Assembly: GCA_003339415.1 (NCBI GenBank)
Contig: PDHQ01000033.1
Span: 62,001 to 126,000 of the forward strand
From: Ophiocordyceps camponoti-saundersi (nom. inval.)
Lineage: Eukaryota; Ascomycota; Sordariomycetes; Hypocreales; Ophiocordycipitaceae
Length of the DNA stretch: 64,000 nucleotides
Direction: 5' to 3'
Positions 1 through 11,405 of this stretch are shown here, one piece after another (position 1 is the stretch's first letter; every line of letters begins with the position of its first letter). The notes under the pieces were generated by a model. The model saw nothing but the letters and a program-made list of their open reading frames with translations. It did not search any database and had not been told where the DNA came from. A program made the position numbers and the translations under genes.

Positions 1-1
1 T

Positions 2-580
2 CTCGTCAAGCAGAAGACGGCGGAGTTACTGGCCACCATGACCGTCGACAACGGCGAAGATGGCTTTGATCTTATCCCCTTTGCGACTTCGATTTGGGAT
101 CAGAGTCTGTACAAGGCTTGGGCTTCCATCATTCATGACCTGGTGCCCAATCTTTCCGTCATTGAGCGCAACCTCGCGAATCTGGGTCTCGCCATCGAAG
201 CTGAAGAGCTTCTCCTCTTTGAACGAACCTCTTTTCTGGCCGTCTCCTCTTGGACCTCGCCCGAAGGCCTTCGCAACCCGACCGAGGACAGGCTCGAGCG
301 CATGTCCAACATCATGAAGCATTTCAAGCAGAGCATCTCCCGCTTCACCGGCACTCCGCGCAACGCCGAGCAGTTCATCCGCATGGAGCACAAGGCTGGC
401 CTGCGCTTCAACCTCTTCATCCTCAAGTTCACCACAAACACCTATCTCCTGGTCGTCCTGCCACCCGGCGAGGCGAGATTCAACGCAGCCATGCTCAACT
501 GTCAGATCGCCATTGAGCACTTTAGGTTCCTCGACGGGCCCGCAGCTCAGCCCTCCATCACGGCTACTGCTACCTCATGA
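2..580 (+). CDS. gtr1: Gtr1/RagA-type Rag GTPase, 3' part
   Basis: C-terminal part of a Rag-family GTPase; the frame is already open at base 2, so the gene enters from the left edge and the ATG at 38 is probably internal. The G domain is outside the window. What is visible is the Roadblock-like C-terminal half: the TSIWDQSLYKAW block, VPNLSVIERNLANLG, then AEELLLFERTSFLAVS and MSNIMKHFKQS, which follow the RagA/Gtr1 (not RagC/Gtr2) pattern. In the family this domain mediates dimerisation with Gtr2 and docking on the vacuolar EGO/Ragulator complex, where the pair signals amino acids to TORC1. The end is TGA at 578-580. It converges on shp1. Family assignment is firm; the 5' end is missing. Confidence 0.93.
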   Translation, partial: LVKQKTAELLATMTVDNGEDGFDLIPFATSIWDQSLYKAWASIIHDLVPNLSVIERNLANLGLAIEAEELLLFERTSFLAVSSWTSPEGLRNPTEDRLERMSNIMKHFKQSISRFTGTPRNAEQFIRMEHKAGLRFNLFILKFTTNTYLLVVLPPGEARFNAAMLNCQIAIEHFRFLDGPAAQPSITATATS

Positions 581-938
581 GATGGGGGTATCCCTACCTC
601 TTCATGATTTACGTGTCACGTTTTGCTTCTTTTATCACAAGGCAAGCTTCTCTAGGCTTTGTTGACGAGCGTTATAACATCATCTATACCTTGGTAGCTA
701 AGACCGCCCGTGAGCGGCGTCGTTTGTACCTGTGCCGGCTTCGTGCCGTTACCCCAACCCCTTATGCAGTCCCATCCTTTACTGCCTTGTAAATTGGTAG
801 CTGACACTGCCGCCCCCTTTCCAGTCAGCTTTTCTGGTTGCAGGGGCTCGCTGGGAAAGGAATATTTGAGAGAAAGGAAAACCCAAAGAAATCACCAGCG
901 AGCTTTCTCGTCTGGCATCAATCGTCTTCCGCACGTCT
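581..938. other. intergenic, convergent 3' ends
   Basis: Shared 3' region between the gtr1-like gene (+) and shp1 (-). I see no coding frame with family resemblance and no clear structural element. Confidence 0.6.
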
Positions 939-2357
939 CTATTTCCACTTGACAACGGCCGTGCCCCCCTTCCTGAACTCGGGCATCTCGCCCAGCGGCA
1001 TAGTCTTATCTTCGTGCTCCTTATTGGGAAAGGTCGTGACCAGGACCCACGGTCGGGTGCGTGTCTCTGGTGACGCGCCCTGGATGAAACCGTATACGTC
1101 GCCGATTGTTTGCGTCGTGTTGAATCGCGCCGGCAGTCGCGTCCCGTCCGGCAGCTGGATCCGAAGCATGAGCGTGGGCTGCGAGCTGTCGACGGCCGGT
1201 TCTTGGGTGACAGCGGGAGAAGCGGACGTTGTCGTTGTCGCCCGCGTCGTGGATCCGCCGGCTGTCGTGGTAGGAGCGCCGGAGCTGATCGGCGGCACGG
1301 GACTACCAAGTCGGTGGCCAGCGCCGCCAAAGGGTCGGTATTGTTTCGGGGGCGCCGTGTAGGGCGTGTCGTGCTGATGCAATTTCACGTCCACGAGCTG
1401 GTCGGGCTGTACATTCATGAGGTGCAGCGGCGCGCGGCCAGAACGTATCATCTGCAGATCGTTCCTGTTAGCTGGGTCATCGAAGCGGCGCAGTTCTCCG
1501 TCGTCGATGCTGAAACCGTCTTGCCAGACGTGCAGGACGCGCTCCAGAGGCTGAGAGTTGGTGGGCCGAATGGGACCAAGCGGATCCGGTACAGCCCTGC
1601 TCTGGACGCCTTCGCCGCCAAGAGTCATACCGGTGCCGCGGAAGCGGGAGGAGCGCGAGGGGCCAGCCTCGGAGGAAGGTGAGTCGGGCTGCGACGCATT
1701 TCTATCACATCGTCATAGAGTCAGCTCAAACATGTCGGATGAAAGGGGAGCACAACGCACGCTCGAGCCTTGGCCAGAATATCGTTGATGATCTGGCGCG
1801 ATCCACCCTCTTGCTTTGGATCCTGGACGGCGAGACCAGACTTTTCCCCACCGGCAAAGAGGTTCCCACGACCGTCCTCGGTGTCGCCATCGAGGTCGTC
1901 GTCGTCGACATCGTCATCGTCATCGTCTGCGCCGCCGCCGCCGCCGCCGCCGCCACCTTGTTGCGAGCCAGAGGCGAGGGAGGCCAGAGTGGCAACGCCC
2001 TTCTTTTTAGCAGGCGGGTCGTTGTTGCGGCTTGTGCGGTAGGCTTGCGGCGCGGGTCTCCCATCTACAGTACGGGGACCACTATAAGGCTCTTCGGCGC
2101 GGTTTTGAGAGAGAAGACTCGCATCTTCTTCGTCCACGGGCTCCTCTTCGGCGAAGAAGTTGGTGCAAGCGGTAGGGTAGTCCCATTCATGGGCTTCGAG
2201 ATACGAGATGGCCTGCGAGTCTTGCGTCAGCGCCTCTTTCTGGAGTAGGGACGACGAGCCGACGATAGAAGAGCCGCACCATCTCTCGACTTGTCGAACA
2301 CATTTCGCAAAAGTCATTTATCTTTCGTTCCCTGTCGGGGTCGTTTTGGTCGGCCAT
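939..2357 (-). CDS. shp1: p47/Shp1-type Cdc48 cofactor (UBA-SEP-UBX)
   Basis: Exons on the minus strand: 2357..2280, 2212..1761, 1701..939 (430 aa); introns of 67 and 59 nt with CTGAC-type branch sites. The first splice is decided by restoring the UBA-like helix run SREM/AISYLEAHEWDY. Order: UBA-like N terminus (about 1-50), acidic and poly-Gly linker, SEP domain beginning near DGFSIDDGELRRFDDPANR, then a C-terminal UBX domain (LMLRIQLPDGTRL to FRKGGTAVVKW). p47/Shp1 proteins recruit ubiquitinated substrates to the AAA ATPase Cdc48/p97 and act in membrane fusion, autophagy and PP1 regulation. The poly-Gly run (about 10 residues) is followed by an Asp-rich tract. Divergent from mim1, with a 645-nt shared upstream region. 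Identification is firm; the 5' donor GTGCGG is not ideal. Confidence 0.93.
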
Positions 2358-3002
2358 GGTGGAGTGACGATGCTCGTGGAGGAAGAGGGTGGCAGGTTTG
2401 TAGGACAAAACGTCATGAAGCTGCGAACGAGCTCAAGCAAGAGCGTTGAGACACGTGATCTTGAAGTAAGTACACACATATTTGTACAGCATACTGCTTC
2501 ACGTGATATGGATATCTGAGCGGCCATCCTAGGTTGGTATATAGCTAGTTATTCAACTCAGGAGTTCAACAAGAAGCTATACAGACTGAATTGACGAACA
2601 ATATCCCCGTAGCAACAGTTCGCTCCCTTCCGCCGGTGTAACGCCCTTGGCCAGTCTCGTCGTTACGAGTTGTCGATGGTAATGTCGACGGCTTACGTAA
2701 CCGCTTCCCAGACGAGCCCACACCGATCTCCCACCATAACCAGCCCTGACGAAGTTCGGAGATTGGCGGAGCGGCACCGCGGCATCGCCCACGCAAGCGC
2801 CATCAAAAGCCGATACTCAGCGAAGTCTCCTTGAACCTTCTTTACTCTACCGCCGCTCACAGCCTTGATTCAGTCTCAGCGCACGAATCCGTGATCGAAA
2901 AAAAAAACACACGAATCAGAGAAAAGAAACCATCGGAGACGAAGAAGCGGACGAGAGACATCGACCTCTCTCCGTGTAGCCCCCGGGGGCCCCGCGGCCA
3001 TC
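2358..3002. promoter_or_regulatory. divergent promoter region shp1/mim1
   Basis: Shared upstream region of two divergent genes. The mim1-proximal 120 bases are purine-rich with a poly-A run (about 2900-2908), as in fungal 5' leaders. No clear TATA box and no recognisable tRNA or other RNA gene. Confidence 0.45.
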
Positions 3003-3552
3003 ATGGCATCCGAAGAGGCGCCCGCGTCCCAATCGCAGCATCCCCTCGCCGAGTCCGGCGTGACGATGCATTCCGACAGCGAGCAGTACTCCCCCGGAGG
3101 CGAGGACCTGTCGACGTCGCCGCCGTCATCGGGTGAGCCCGTCATCCTCTACCGGCCGCCGACGATGTGGTCTCTGCTGCGCGGAGCGGCCATCAACCTC
3201 GTGCTGCCGTTTATTAATGGCATGATGCTGGGCTTTGGTGAGCTTTTCGCTCATGAGGCTGCCTTTCGGCTGGGTTGGGGCGGCACCAAGGTCAGTTCCT
3301 CTACGTCCTTCTCCCTCTTTCACAGAGATACACGGGCTCTATCTATCTCTCTTCTCCTTTCATACCTCTCAAGCCTCCGACCTCCTATGTCCTCTCTCCT
3401 CTCACCACTTATCTGACGTTACTCCCCGACATTAACAGGTCTTTCCTTTCTCGCGAAGGAGAGCACACCCAATCGGCCCAGGCATCGAAGTGCGAGAACG
3501 CCCTCGCCGGCCACCAGGCGTGTCGCTGGACGACTACGCGAGTCTCGAGTAG
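3003..3552 (+). CDS. mim1: Mim1/Tom13 mitochondrial outer-membrane import protein
   Basis: Exons 3003..3290 and 3439..3552 (133 aa); the 148-nt intron has donor GTCAGT and acceptor AACAG. The centre carries the diagnostic single-span block of the Mim1/Tom13 family: SLLRGAAINLVLPFINGMML then GFGELFAHEAAFRLGW, followed directly by TKVFP. In fungi Mim1 forms, with Mim2, the MIM complex that inserts alpha-helical (signal-anchored and multispan) proteins into the mitochondrial outer membrane and helps assemble TOM. The N-terminal 55 residues are Ser/Pro-rich and cytosolic; the C terminus is short and basic, matching the family layout. oxa1, an inner-membrane insertase gene, starts 383 bases downstream on the same strand. 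Confidence 0.93.
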
Positions 3553-3935
3553 AGCAACGGGCCAGTGGAAAAATAGAAGGGTTTCCTTATTTTTTCTTCA
3601 AACTCATGTCAAGAGGCGCGGCGTGTTTGATGCCTCGAAAGCACATATCTGCTCCATTAAGAGAGAATCATGGGCCATGATACACCTCTATGCCTTGACC
3701 ATTTTCATCATCTACAGCCACTTTCAGGGTAGTAAGACGGCAAAGCTCCCTGTCTCTGTTCCCGTCTAGGTGCTTGAAATAGTTCCGCCGCGATTGCGGT
3801 CCGGGTGAATATCGGCGTAACGTTGATCCGGTCTGATAAGACTGAGAAAAAAATGACGAGCGAAGCCTCTCCGCAACAGCCTGCTCTCACCGACAAAGCT
3901 CTGGTATATCCCCGTCCTCCCCCGAATCGGTCGCC
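3553..3935. other. intergenic mim1-oxa1
   Basis: 3' region of mim1 and promoter/leader of oxa1. No further gene recognised. Confidence 0.5.
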
Positions 3936-5591
3936 ATGCCTCCAGGCCGAGGGGTTTCTTGTATTCTCTCTCCTACGAGAGCTTCAAGAACGGTCCAGGG
4001 CCGCTTCATGGTGCGCATCTGTTCCCTTCCCATCTTCCTGACAGAACGCAGACTTACAAGAGAGATGGAATTGGAGCGGGATAGACGCTGGGGACCTTGG
4101 CTGTCTCTACCTCGGGACGTCGATTCGGCACTCTGCAACGAATCGGTGGGCCTTCCTCGCCCTGGCGTCGCCGCTCTCATGCCGCTCAATGCTTCGGCGC
4201 GGTGCCGTCATCGACGAGGGCGCTGTCGCTTTGGGGTTGGTCGCCGTCGTTGCCCGGATGGCCGTCGTCGATACCGGGTTGGTCGTCGTTGCCTGGATGG
4301 CCATCATTCTCCTTGAAGGAGAAGCCTTCTCCTGAAGCCCAATCATCTACAGCATTGGAGCCTCCTCCTCCTCCTCCTCCTCCTCCCGCCGCCTCTCCCC
4401 CCTCCTCCGATCCTCTCCCTCCCGTATCCGAAGCCAGCGACGTCTCGTTTCTCCCCGACGCCCTCACAGCTCAAGATATCCTCAGCTTGCCCGAGGTACC
4501 GGGCTACCTTCGCGCCATCGGCCTCGACTACGGCTGGGGTCCCACGTCGGTGATGCAATGGACGCTCGAAAACGTTCACCTCCACACGGGCCTAGGCTGG
4601 GCCGGCTCCATCGTCGGCACCGCCGTTCTCCTGCGGTTGATCATGCTGTATCCTCAGTATCGCGCTCTCAGATTCGGTGCGGTGATGAATCGCATGAAGG
4701 CCGACCCGCGTGCGGCCGAGGCCCTTCAGATGGGCCAGGAGGGCGCCCGCCTCAAGGACCTCGAAATGCAGCAGAAGAGTCGCGCCCTGTACAAGATACT
4801 GCAGCGCGAGTATGGTTTCAGCGGTAAAGGAATAGGGTGGTCCTTTATCCAAATCCCCTTCGGATACGGCCTGTTTCGCGTCGTCAACGGCATGGCTCAC
4901 ATCCCCGTACCGTCCATGGAGACGGCAGGCTGGCTATGGTTTCCCGATCTCGCCGCCAGCGATCCTTACTTCATCCTACCCGCTCTCGCCTCCAGTCTCA
5001 TGATCGGCTCCTTCATCGTAAGTCTCAGGCAGAATTCTCAGGCACCGACTCATCTAACCCATCTCGTCTTTCCCCCCCCCCCTCGTCCCACAGGTAAACT
5101 CCCGAACCTCAGCCAGCCCTCAATTCCAAAACATGAAGCCCTTCATGTTCCTCATCGGCGGCGTCGGCTTCGTAGTCACCACCTTCCTCTCCAGCGCCGT
5201 GAACCTAATGGGCGCCGCCCTCGGCGCAGGAACGCTCGTGACATCCCTATGCTTCAACTCCGCCACCGTCCGACGCCTACTCAACCTCCCGAAACAAACC
5301 GTCATCCAAACCAGCAGAAGGACAGCCAGACCTCTACAACCAGTCCCCAAGGTGACGTACGAAGCGCCTAGAAAGCCCGGCCTCCGGCGCCGCATCACCG
5401 AAAGCATCAACGACGTCAAGAAGGGCTTCACCGACCAGATCACCACCCTAACCGGCTCAGCGGACACCAACCCGGAGCAGAAAATCATGGAGGAACGTCG
5501 TGCTGTGTGGCACGAGGCGGAGCAGAACCGGTGGAAGAGAAAGGAGGAGGAGTTTGACAAGAAGTTTAAGAGAGGAAAAGCCAAACACTAG
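3936..5591 (+). CDS. oxa1: Oxa1 mitochondrial inner-membrane insertase
   Basis: Proposed exons 3936..4010, 4085..5017 and 5094..5591 (501 aa). The last intron (GTAAGT...CACAG) is certain because it rejoins SFI with VNSR; the first (4011..4084) is inferred from phase and could be wrong. Layout: basic Ser/Arg-rich presequence, a repetitive Trp/Pro stretch (PGW repeats near residues 75-100), poly-Pro, then the YidC/Oxa1 core with hydrophobic segments starting at WAGSIVGTAVLLRLIMLYP, the matrix loop MNRMKADPRAAEAL, and later helices (WLWFPDLAASDPYFILPAL, MFLIGGVGFVVTTF). The basic coiled C-terminal tail (EEFDKKFKRGK) fits the mitoribosome-binding tail of Oxa1. Role: co-translational insertion of mtDNA-encoded and conservatively sorted proteins into the inner membrane. 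Confidence 0.93.
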
Positions 5592-6541
5592 AAAAACGAT
5601 CAAGCAAAAAAAGAAAGAAAGAGGAGAAATCATGTTTTTCCGTCTCAACTCGGTCAGGCTATTCAGAGCTGACCAGTCTCGATGAACGGCTCATAGGGCA
5701 AGGGTGTTAAAGAGGGGGTCACATAATCGTCAACCTCAAGATCCATCCCCATCCCAATCCCATCCCTTCCCTTACCCTCTCAAAACAAATCTCAACACGA
5801 AGCCCACAAGAAAAGCCAGCTCGTGAAGAGGGCCAATTCCACATCATCCGTACGTAAATTACTCCGTAAACACTTCATCCAAATCTAATCAGCAACAAAG
5901 TCCCAAGCCATGATTCCATCTCAGCCCACTATAGCCTTAGCAAGCTGAACATTCCACCCCCACCACCCCTAAATCTCTTCATCTCCTTCTCCCTGAATAC
6001 AAAAGGTTCCCCCCTCTGTATGTACGACCTGTTCAGTCCCTCAACTTCACTCTCGCTGGCCTCTGTGATTCCATGTGCAACTTATCATGCACCTTTGTAA
6101 TACGAACACGCCTACGGGCATCAGGGCTCAGGGGTAGCTGCTGCGTACGTAGCAATAAGGGCGCCAAGGGTAAGCATGTTAAAACAGAAAGACGGGGGGG
6201 GTTTACAGGGGAGTGGACCAGAACGTGGGTGCCTGTTTAAGCCCATCTAGGCTCTAGCCTATTGACTTGGCCTGTGTGTGCCTCCTCCTCAACGGATCAC
6301 ACAAGCGTCAGTAAGAATAGAAACGTCACGGATCCATGTCGGTCACATCCTAGTTCCCTTTCGCCGTTAAAAAAAAAAGGAAGCTACCTAGTCCTGTCCT
6401 AGAATACAGCCAATGCCTTGTCCGCTCTCTACCAACACCTATCCTGTAGGAACCCCCTTCGTTCGGCCGGCACCGCAACGGACGCAGGGAGCCTCTCGAG
6501 ACGGAGAAAGAAAGAAACATCTTCTCCCCGCTTCCGCTCGC
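5592..6541. other. intergenic, oxa1/urc4 3' ends
   Basis: Convergent 3' flanks. Contains a short G run (about 6194-6201) and poly-A (about 6370). No coding or RNA gene recognised. Confidence 0.55.
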
Positions 6542-8310
6542 TCAAAAGACGGTCCCGTCGCTCTCGATCAGGATAGGCGGTTCCTTGGTGTTGGGCCGAT
6601 TAATCTCGGCAATCTCGCGTCCACCCTGCTCTGACGTCAGCCTGGGATCCGATGTCTCTCGCGCCAAGCCGTCTCACCTTCCAGCTGCCGGCCTCGAGCA
6701 GCTGGGGTAGCGTCAACTCGTTGCCGGCCAGTTCCGCCTTGAGTGCCTCGTTGACCTCGACGCACAGCTTGTCGAGCAATCCGACAGTGACGCCTCTCCA
6801 CTCGACTATCACGTCGTCTCCGGGCTCGAACATGGGCGCAACCTCGACGCCCTTGATGCCCGTCCTTCGGCAGTAATCTGCATAGTTTTGTAGTCCGCGC
6901 TCCTGGTCGTCCAACTTGAGGGTGAGGACGCCCATGTCGACGAAGAGACCGCCGTTGCGGTATTCCGGCAGGCCGGTGAGCAGCTCCGTGCCGGCAAAGT
7001 GCATGTTGAGCAGAGACTGCATCGGCTGCATGAGCGAGTAGGTAAGCCACTGCGTCAGCTTGTGGAAAGGCAGGATGGACTCCCAGGGCGCGGCGTTGGG
7101 CTTGCGCATCGCGTTGCACGGCCAGGCGTCGCCCAAGGATACCCCGTTGAGTGTGGTCCGCGACGGGGGCCAAATGCCGGCCAGGCCGCTCATCAAAACG
7201 TTCCACAGCACGGGTAGCGGGACGACCAGCATGGACGAGGCCAGCGTCGACGGGTGCGACAAGAGATGGTCTGTCTATGTGTCAGCCTCGTCCGAGGCCG
7301 GATCAGAAGAGCGGGAGTTGGCGAACCTATCATGTTGCCCGGGCGGCCGTCAGTACCAAAGAAATCCTTCTTCTCGTCGAGAGCATCGGCCAATCGGATG
7401 AGAAGCGCAGTGCGGCCCTCGAGACCCGCGAGCTCGTTGCCTGGGCGTGACTGGAGGCCAGCCTCGAGCTTCTCGACGGTAAGGGACCGGAGGCCGACCT
7501 TGTCGACCTGGGTTTTGTTGTCGGGATTTCCCGAGAAGAGGCCCTAGGCAGCGCCGGATCAGCCTTGGCGCAAGGGGGGTGGGGGTATAGCGGCGGCTCG
7601 CGGCGCGGAGGCATACCGCCTTGAACATGTCCAAGCTCGCAATGGCCAAGCCCTCGGAGCGGCGGTAGATGCGTCCGTTCTCGGGACTCTTGTAGCTCCA
7701 TTGCGTACCGGCGCCGGCGTCTAGCAGAACGCTGACGAGGAAGAGGTCAATGAGGCGGCGGCACTTTTCCGTGTTGTCCATGTTATCGGGCCACGAGGCC
7801 AAGAGCTGGGCAACGCGGTCGCGGCCGCCGACGCAGAAATGCTGGTAGCGGCCGTGACCGGGTATTGTGTGGAAGGGGGCATCGTAATCGCGCTGAGTGG
7901 AGAGTCGTCAGGATTGCGGGCAAGACAGGCGAGCAATGTCAACGTCAACGCACCTTGATCAAGCGCGAGACAAAGGCGACGACGTCGGGCAGCTTCGTCA
8001 GGTCGACATTAAAGTGATTGAGCTTATCGTTAAGGGCTCTTTGCATGAGAAGGCCAGACCTTTCTCTGACGGCGCCCAGACTTCGCAAGTAGCCGGCCGG
8101 ATCGAGCTGGGGGTCGGGAGGGCGAGGGAGGTCGATCTTGGGCAGCTTGACGGGCGACATGGGCGACATGGGGGTGACTGGGGTAATTGTTCCTGCCGAG
8201 GCGCGATGACCGATGGCGGGTGAGGTGGCGGAGGCGAAGCTGGTGTTGGAGTGAACGGTGGTGATGGTTGAATTGGCTTTGGCCGCTTTCCTGCGAGAGA
8301 AAAAGCCCAT
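6542..8310 (-). CDS. urc4: Urc4-like DUF1688 uracil-catabolism protein
   Basis: Five exons on the minus strand: 8310..7954, 7892..7617, 7543..7327, 7270..6678, 6625..6542 (508 aa); introns 52-73 nt, all GT...AG and phase-consistent. The last short exon restores the family C terminus GGREIAEINRP ... ESDGTVF. Other family blocks: PAGYLRSLGAVRERS, DYDAPFHTIPGHGRYQHF, NGRIYRRSEGLAIASL, the WPP-containing centre and EYRNGGLFVDMGVL. DUF1688 proteins are called URC4 after the fungal uracil-catabolism (URC) pathway, in which pyrimidine rings are broken down for nitrogen; the reaction of Urc4 itself is not established. The Ser/Thr/Pro-rich first 50 residues are variable. Preceded by a long purine-rich, microsatellite-filled region. 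Confidence 0.92.
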
Positions 8311-8849
8311 GACGGGCGCCTGGAGTGGAGGGAGGGGGAGGGGGAGGGGAAGGGGAGGGGGGGGGGTAAGTGTATGTAGTGCGTCGAGCCGCGCGCGTCA
8401 GAGGAGCGACGGGGAGGCGGGGCGCGGGTGGGAAACGAAGGTGTGTGTTTCGTTTGTATGTATGTATGTATGTATAAACGTTGTAATCGAGGGTCACAGA
8501 GAGGAGAGAGAGGAGGGGAGAGGAGGGGAAATAGAAAACGACCCCTAATCTGAGAGATCAGCTGGCCCGGCGCGATGCTTGAGCCTAGCGGCGACGACAG
8601 ATTCACGGGTGTTTATCTGAATTATTTCGGGGCATCTCGCCAGTGCAGGGTAACGAATTGGTAAATTAGCGACGCAGGGGTCTGGCCTGGTCTGGTCTGG
8701 GGTCGGAACGGCAGGGCGCCCGAGTGGCTTCGTTTGACGCACGACGAGGAGTGAATCTTGGGAGAGTTGAGTGACGAAGGGGGAGGGAGCTTAGGTCGCT
8801 GTTCTTCTTTTTTTTTCTGTTTCTTGCTGGTAGAGACGAATGTGTGAGA

Positions 8850-9082
8850 AGGGAGACGGACGGACGGACGGACGGACGACGAACTGTGGCCGATGGAAGG
8901 GAGGGTAGGGAGAAGATAGGTAGGTAGGTAGCTAGGTAGGTAGTAAGAGGGAGATGGAGAGACAGACGGACAAGACCAGAGACAGAGAGCCCGTTACTTT
9001 GTTGTCTGAGCTCCAATGCGCCACAGTGCGTCGAGTGAGGGAGTCGGACAGTACCTATAGATATAGGTAGGTAGGTAGGTCG
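8850..9082. repeat. ACGG and TAGG microsatellites
   Basis: Tetranucleotide runs: five to six ACGG units near 8857-8879, then TAGG runs near 8916-8943 and 9062-9080. They lie in the long upstream region of urc4. Likely length-variable between strains. Confidence 0.8.
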
Positions 9083-9189
9083 ATGGTCGTCACCATGATA
9101 TATATAGGTAGGGCTGTCTGTATTGCTTGCTGTCTGTGGTTGATAAACAGTGCTGTGAAGCAGGCAGTTGAAGGAAGACGTGAAGCGGA

Positions 9190-9290
9190 AAATTGAGGGA
9201 GGAGAAGGAGGAGGAGGAAGAGGAGAAGGCGGAGGAGGTGAGGAGAAGAGAGGAGAAGAGAGGAGCTGAGGAGGAGCTTGGGCAGGTGGT
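9190..9290. repeat. GGAGAA-rich purine tract
   Basis: About 100 bases almost entirely A/G on the plus strand (GAGGAG, GAGAAG units). A polypurine/polypyrimidine tract upstream of urc4. Confidence 0.7.
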
Positions 9291-10167
9291 AGGTAGTAGG
9301 AAGGGAGAGGAGGAAGTTGTGTGTGTAAAAAACGGTCGAGGCAAGTGCTTGCAAGGATTTGCTCAGCACGCACTTGCCACAACCCGATTATCTTCCTGGC
9401 CCAGGCAGGTACGCAAACGCGATCTGGGGAAGGAGCCAATTGATAGTCCACTGAAGCAGCGTTTGCAGGGAATGGCTTCATACTACCTATAGTACTATAC
9501 CTAGCATCAACACAGAAGATGATACGGACTGACGAGACGGACCATCTACACAGAGGAAATGCACGATGCCTAGGGTTAGTAGGGTTGCTCATAGCCTTTT
9601 CTCTTACAAACCCACCTTCTCTAGGTAGCATCCCTATAGAAGTCCTGAAAGAGTGATGAATCTGCGTTGCTTCACATGCATAATATATGTGACCGACATC
9701 CATCTCAGAGACGAGATATCATGATAAAGCAAAGTAGCTGCTAAAGAACTCCTTCCATCGGCAGTCATGGATTCACTACCCAGCCAGCTGACAGCCAGCT
9801 GACAATCAGTCGAAAAGACACTTGCCACTCTTCACATCGTCTCGGGCCAAACTGATACCATCTCTCGCTTACCTATTGACTTGGCCTTTCCAGCAAGAAG
9901 CTCTATGTATATCTTACACTAAACCTACTTGTAACCTCATCCCCTCTCAGCAAGCTCTCCAAGTCCATTCATCCAAGGACGGAAAACACCGTGACCCTAA
10001 CCCGATAAGAAGCCTGAAACAAACCACCACTAACAAGGCCAAAACACGATCCATCTTCCAGTCCGAGACGTACACGGCGGTAGAAGCCGAGCTTTCACAG
10101 CTCACAATCGGGTTCTCAAGTCGCTACAATGACACACAAACTCACGAGGACTCCGCTCCGTCCTCAT

Positions 10168-11131
10168 CTACCACTTCAACGAAGGAAGCCGCTCACGAGA
10201 GCCATGATCCGTCTTCTCCGCCTCGTCAGCATACCGAAGCGTCAGATCAGCAAGAACGTCGTTCCCTTGAGTTTTGGGAACGGTGTCGACGAAGCCCGTC
10301 CAAGTGCCGGATCCAATTCCCTGGTACGCAGCGCGTGGAAGCTGTAGCGTGTCGTTTGCACACCACTCCAGGAAGGCATACTGTTTGTATCGTCGAAAAC
10401 GCCATAGAAGCTCGTAAAGAGGCTCTATCGTGTATGAGGCGGCCATGATGACGAGGCCGAGGATGTAAGTTAGGAGGAGACCTACGAGACTGAAAGACAT
10501 GTAGTCCGAGGTTCGGATCTTCTGTAGCATCAACTCATCAGCCTTCAATAAGCGAGTAATCATAGACCAAGGGAAACAATCTGAGAGGAGAGGAAAGGGG
10601 GAGGTCGATTCCTTTACCTGGTTGCTACACATCTCGTGCACGTGTAAAGTAGCCGGGGCTGCTATAGCCTCCAATTCCGAAGCCATCTGGCCAACAGCTA
10701 CAGAGACGAACAAGGACTATATAGAAGAAAGCATCGTAGCCCACTAATGAGTCATATCCGTCTTCCACTGATCATCCGGCAAGCCATTTATCTGACCCTC
10801 GTCCTCGTGACCAGTCTGTCCATATGCCGAGCTTGACCTGGAACTGGACCTTGGCCGCGGCTCCGGTCCAAGCAGACGGCGCAGCCATGGATGAGGATGA
10901 GTGCGTATGATGGGTGGAAAGCGGTATAGAGTTGTCCTTGAAGAACGAGTCTCAAGGACATAACCTTCATCATGATACATCAACCATGTTCGTTTGCTAC
11001 AGGCATCAAAAGTCGGCATCCCAGTTGATATGACACCATCTAGGTATGCACAACAGACGGGCCGACTGAAGTTTAAGCCCTTTGCCACCCCCAACGCGGT
11101 GCGGACCGACGACCTAGATGGGAATGGCTTT
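10168..11131 (-). pseudogene. decayed fungal transmembrane-protein gene, C-terminal part
   Basis: One minus-strand frame is coherent from about 11131 to 10168 except for two in-frame TAG codons, at 10746..10744 and 10719..10717, only eight codons apart. After them comes a Cys-containing loop ending MCSNQ, an in-frame 96-nt intron (10617..10522, GTAAAG...CTACAG), then a clear membrane helix (SFSLVGLLLTYILGLVIMA) and a tail with LEWCANDTLQLPRAAYQGIG and GTWTGFVDTVPKT. From memory this tail resembles a family of large fungal multispan proteins of unknown function. Both stops would be Gln codons if a single C-to-T change (CAG to TAG) is reversed, as repeat-induced point mutation produces. The N-terminal half is not recognisable. 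Confidence 0.65.
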
Positions 11132-11405
11132 CTACGCTTGAGCTGCAGGTCAGCACCAAGATCCGCGTTATAGCAGAGATGCAGGAGCTTCTTGGGACTC
11201 TATGTATAGCCAGGATTTAGACTTCTTGGCAGAGCAGTTCTAGATCAATGACAAAGAGTTCAAAGTATAGACTCGAGAGGGATGCCGGTCTATGCAATCG
11301 ATTCAACTATAACGAGTGACTCCAAGGCATTCTATAACATATATACAGAATCAGAAACTAAAACATCTCCAGCATCAGTTGAAAGTCCCCCTAAGAAGTA
11401 GTTGA

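Larger units (their letters stand above)
8311..10167. other. long low-complexity region upstream of urc4
   Basis: Promoter side of urc4. It is strongly strand-asymmetric (purine-rich on +, pyrimidine-rich on the urc4 strand), with G runs (8331-8366), TATG repeats (about 8456-8474), ACGG repeats (about 8857-8879) and TAGG repeats (about 8916-8943, 9062-9080). Long open frames here are low-complexity translations of these repeats and I do not accept them as genes. Confidence 0.6.

Noticed and set aside
2690..2790. Possible tRNA in the shp1/mim1 divergent region
   Set aside because: No A-box/B-box pair and no cloverleaf could be drawn by eye.
8666..9703. Long minus-strand open frame (345 codons) upstream of urc4
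   Set aside because: Composition is simple-sequence (Ser/Leu/Pro/Tyr runs from TAGG, ACGG and purine repeats) with no domain and it covers the urc4 promoter.
9822..10448. Plus-strand 208-codon frame
   Set aside because: Overlaps the membrane-protein pseudogene on the other strand, polar low-complexity, no start context or splice logic.
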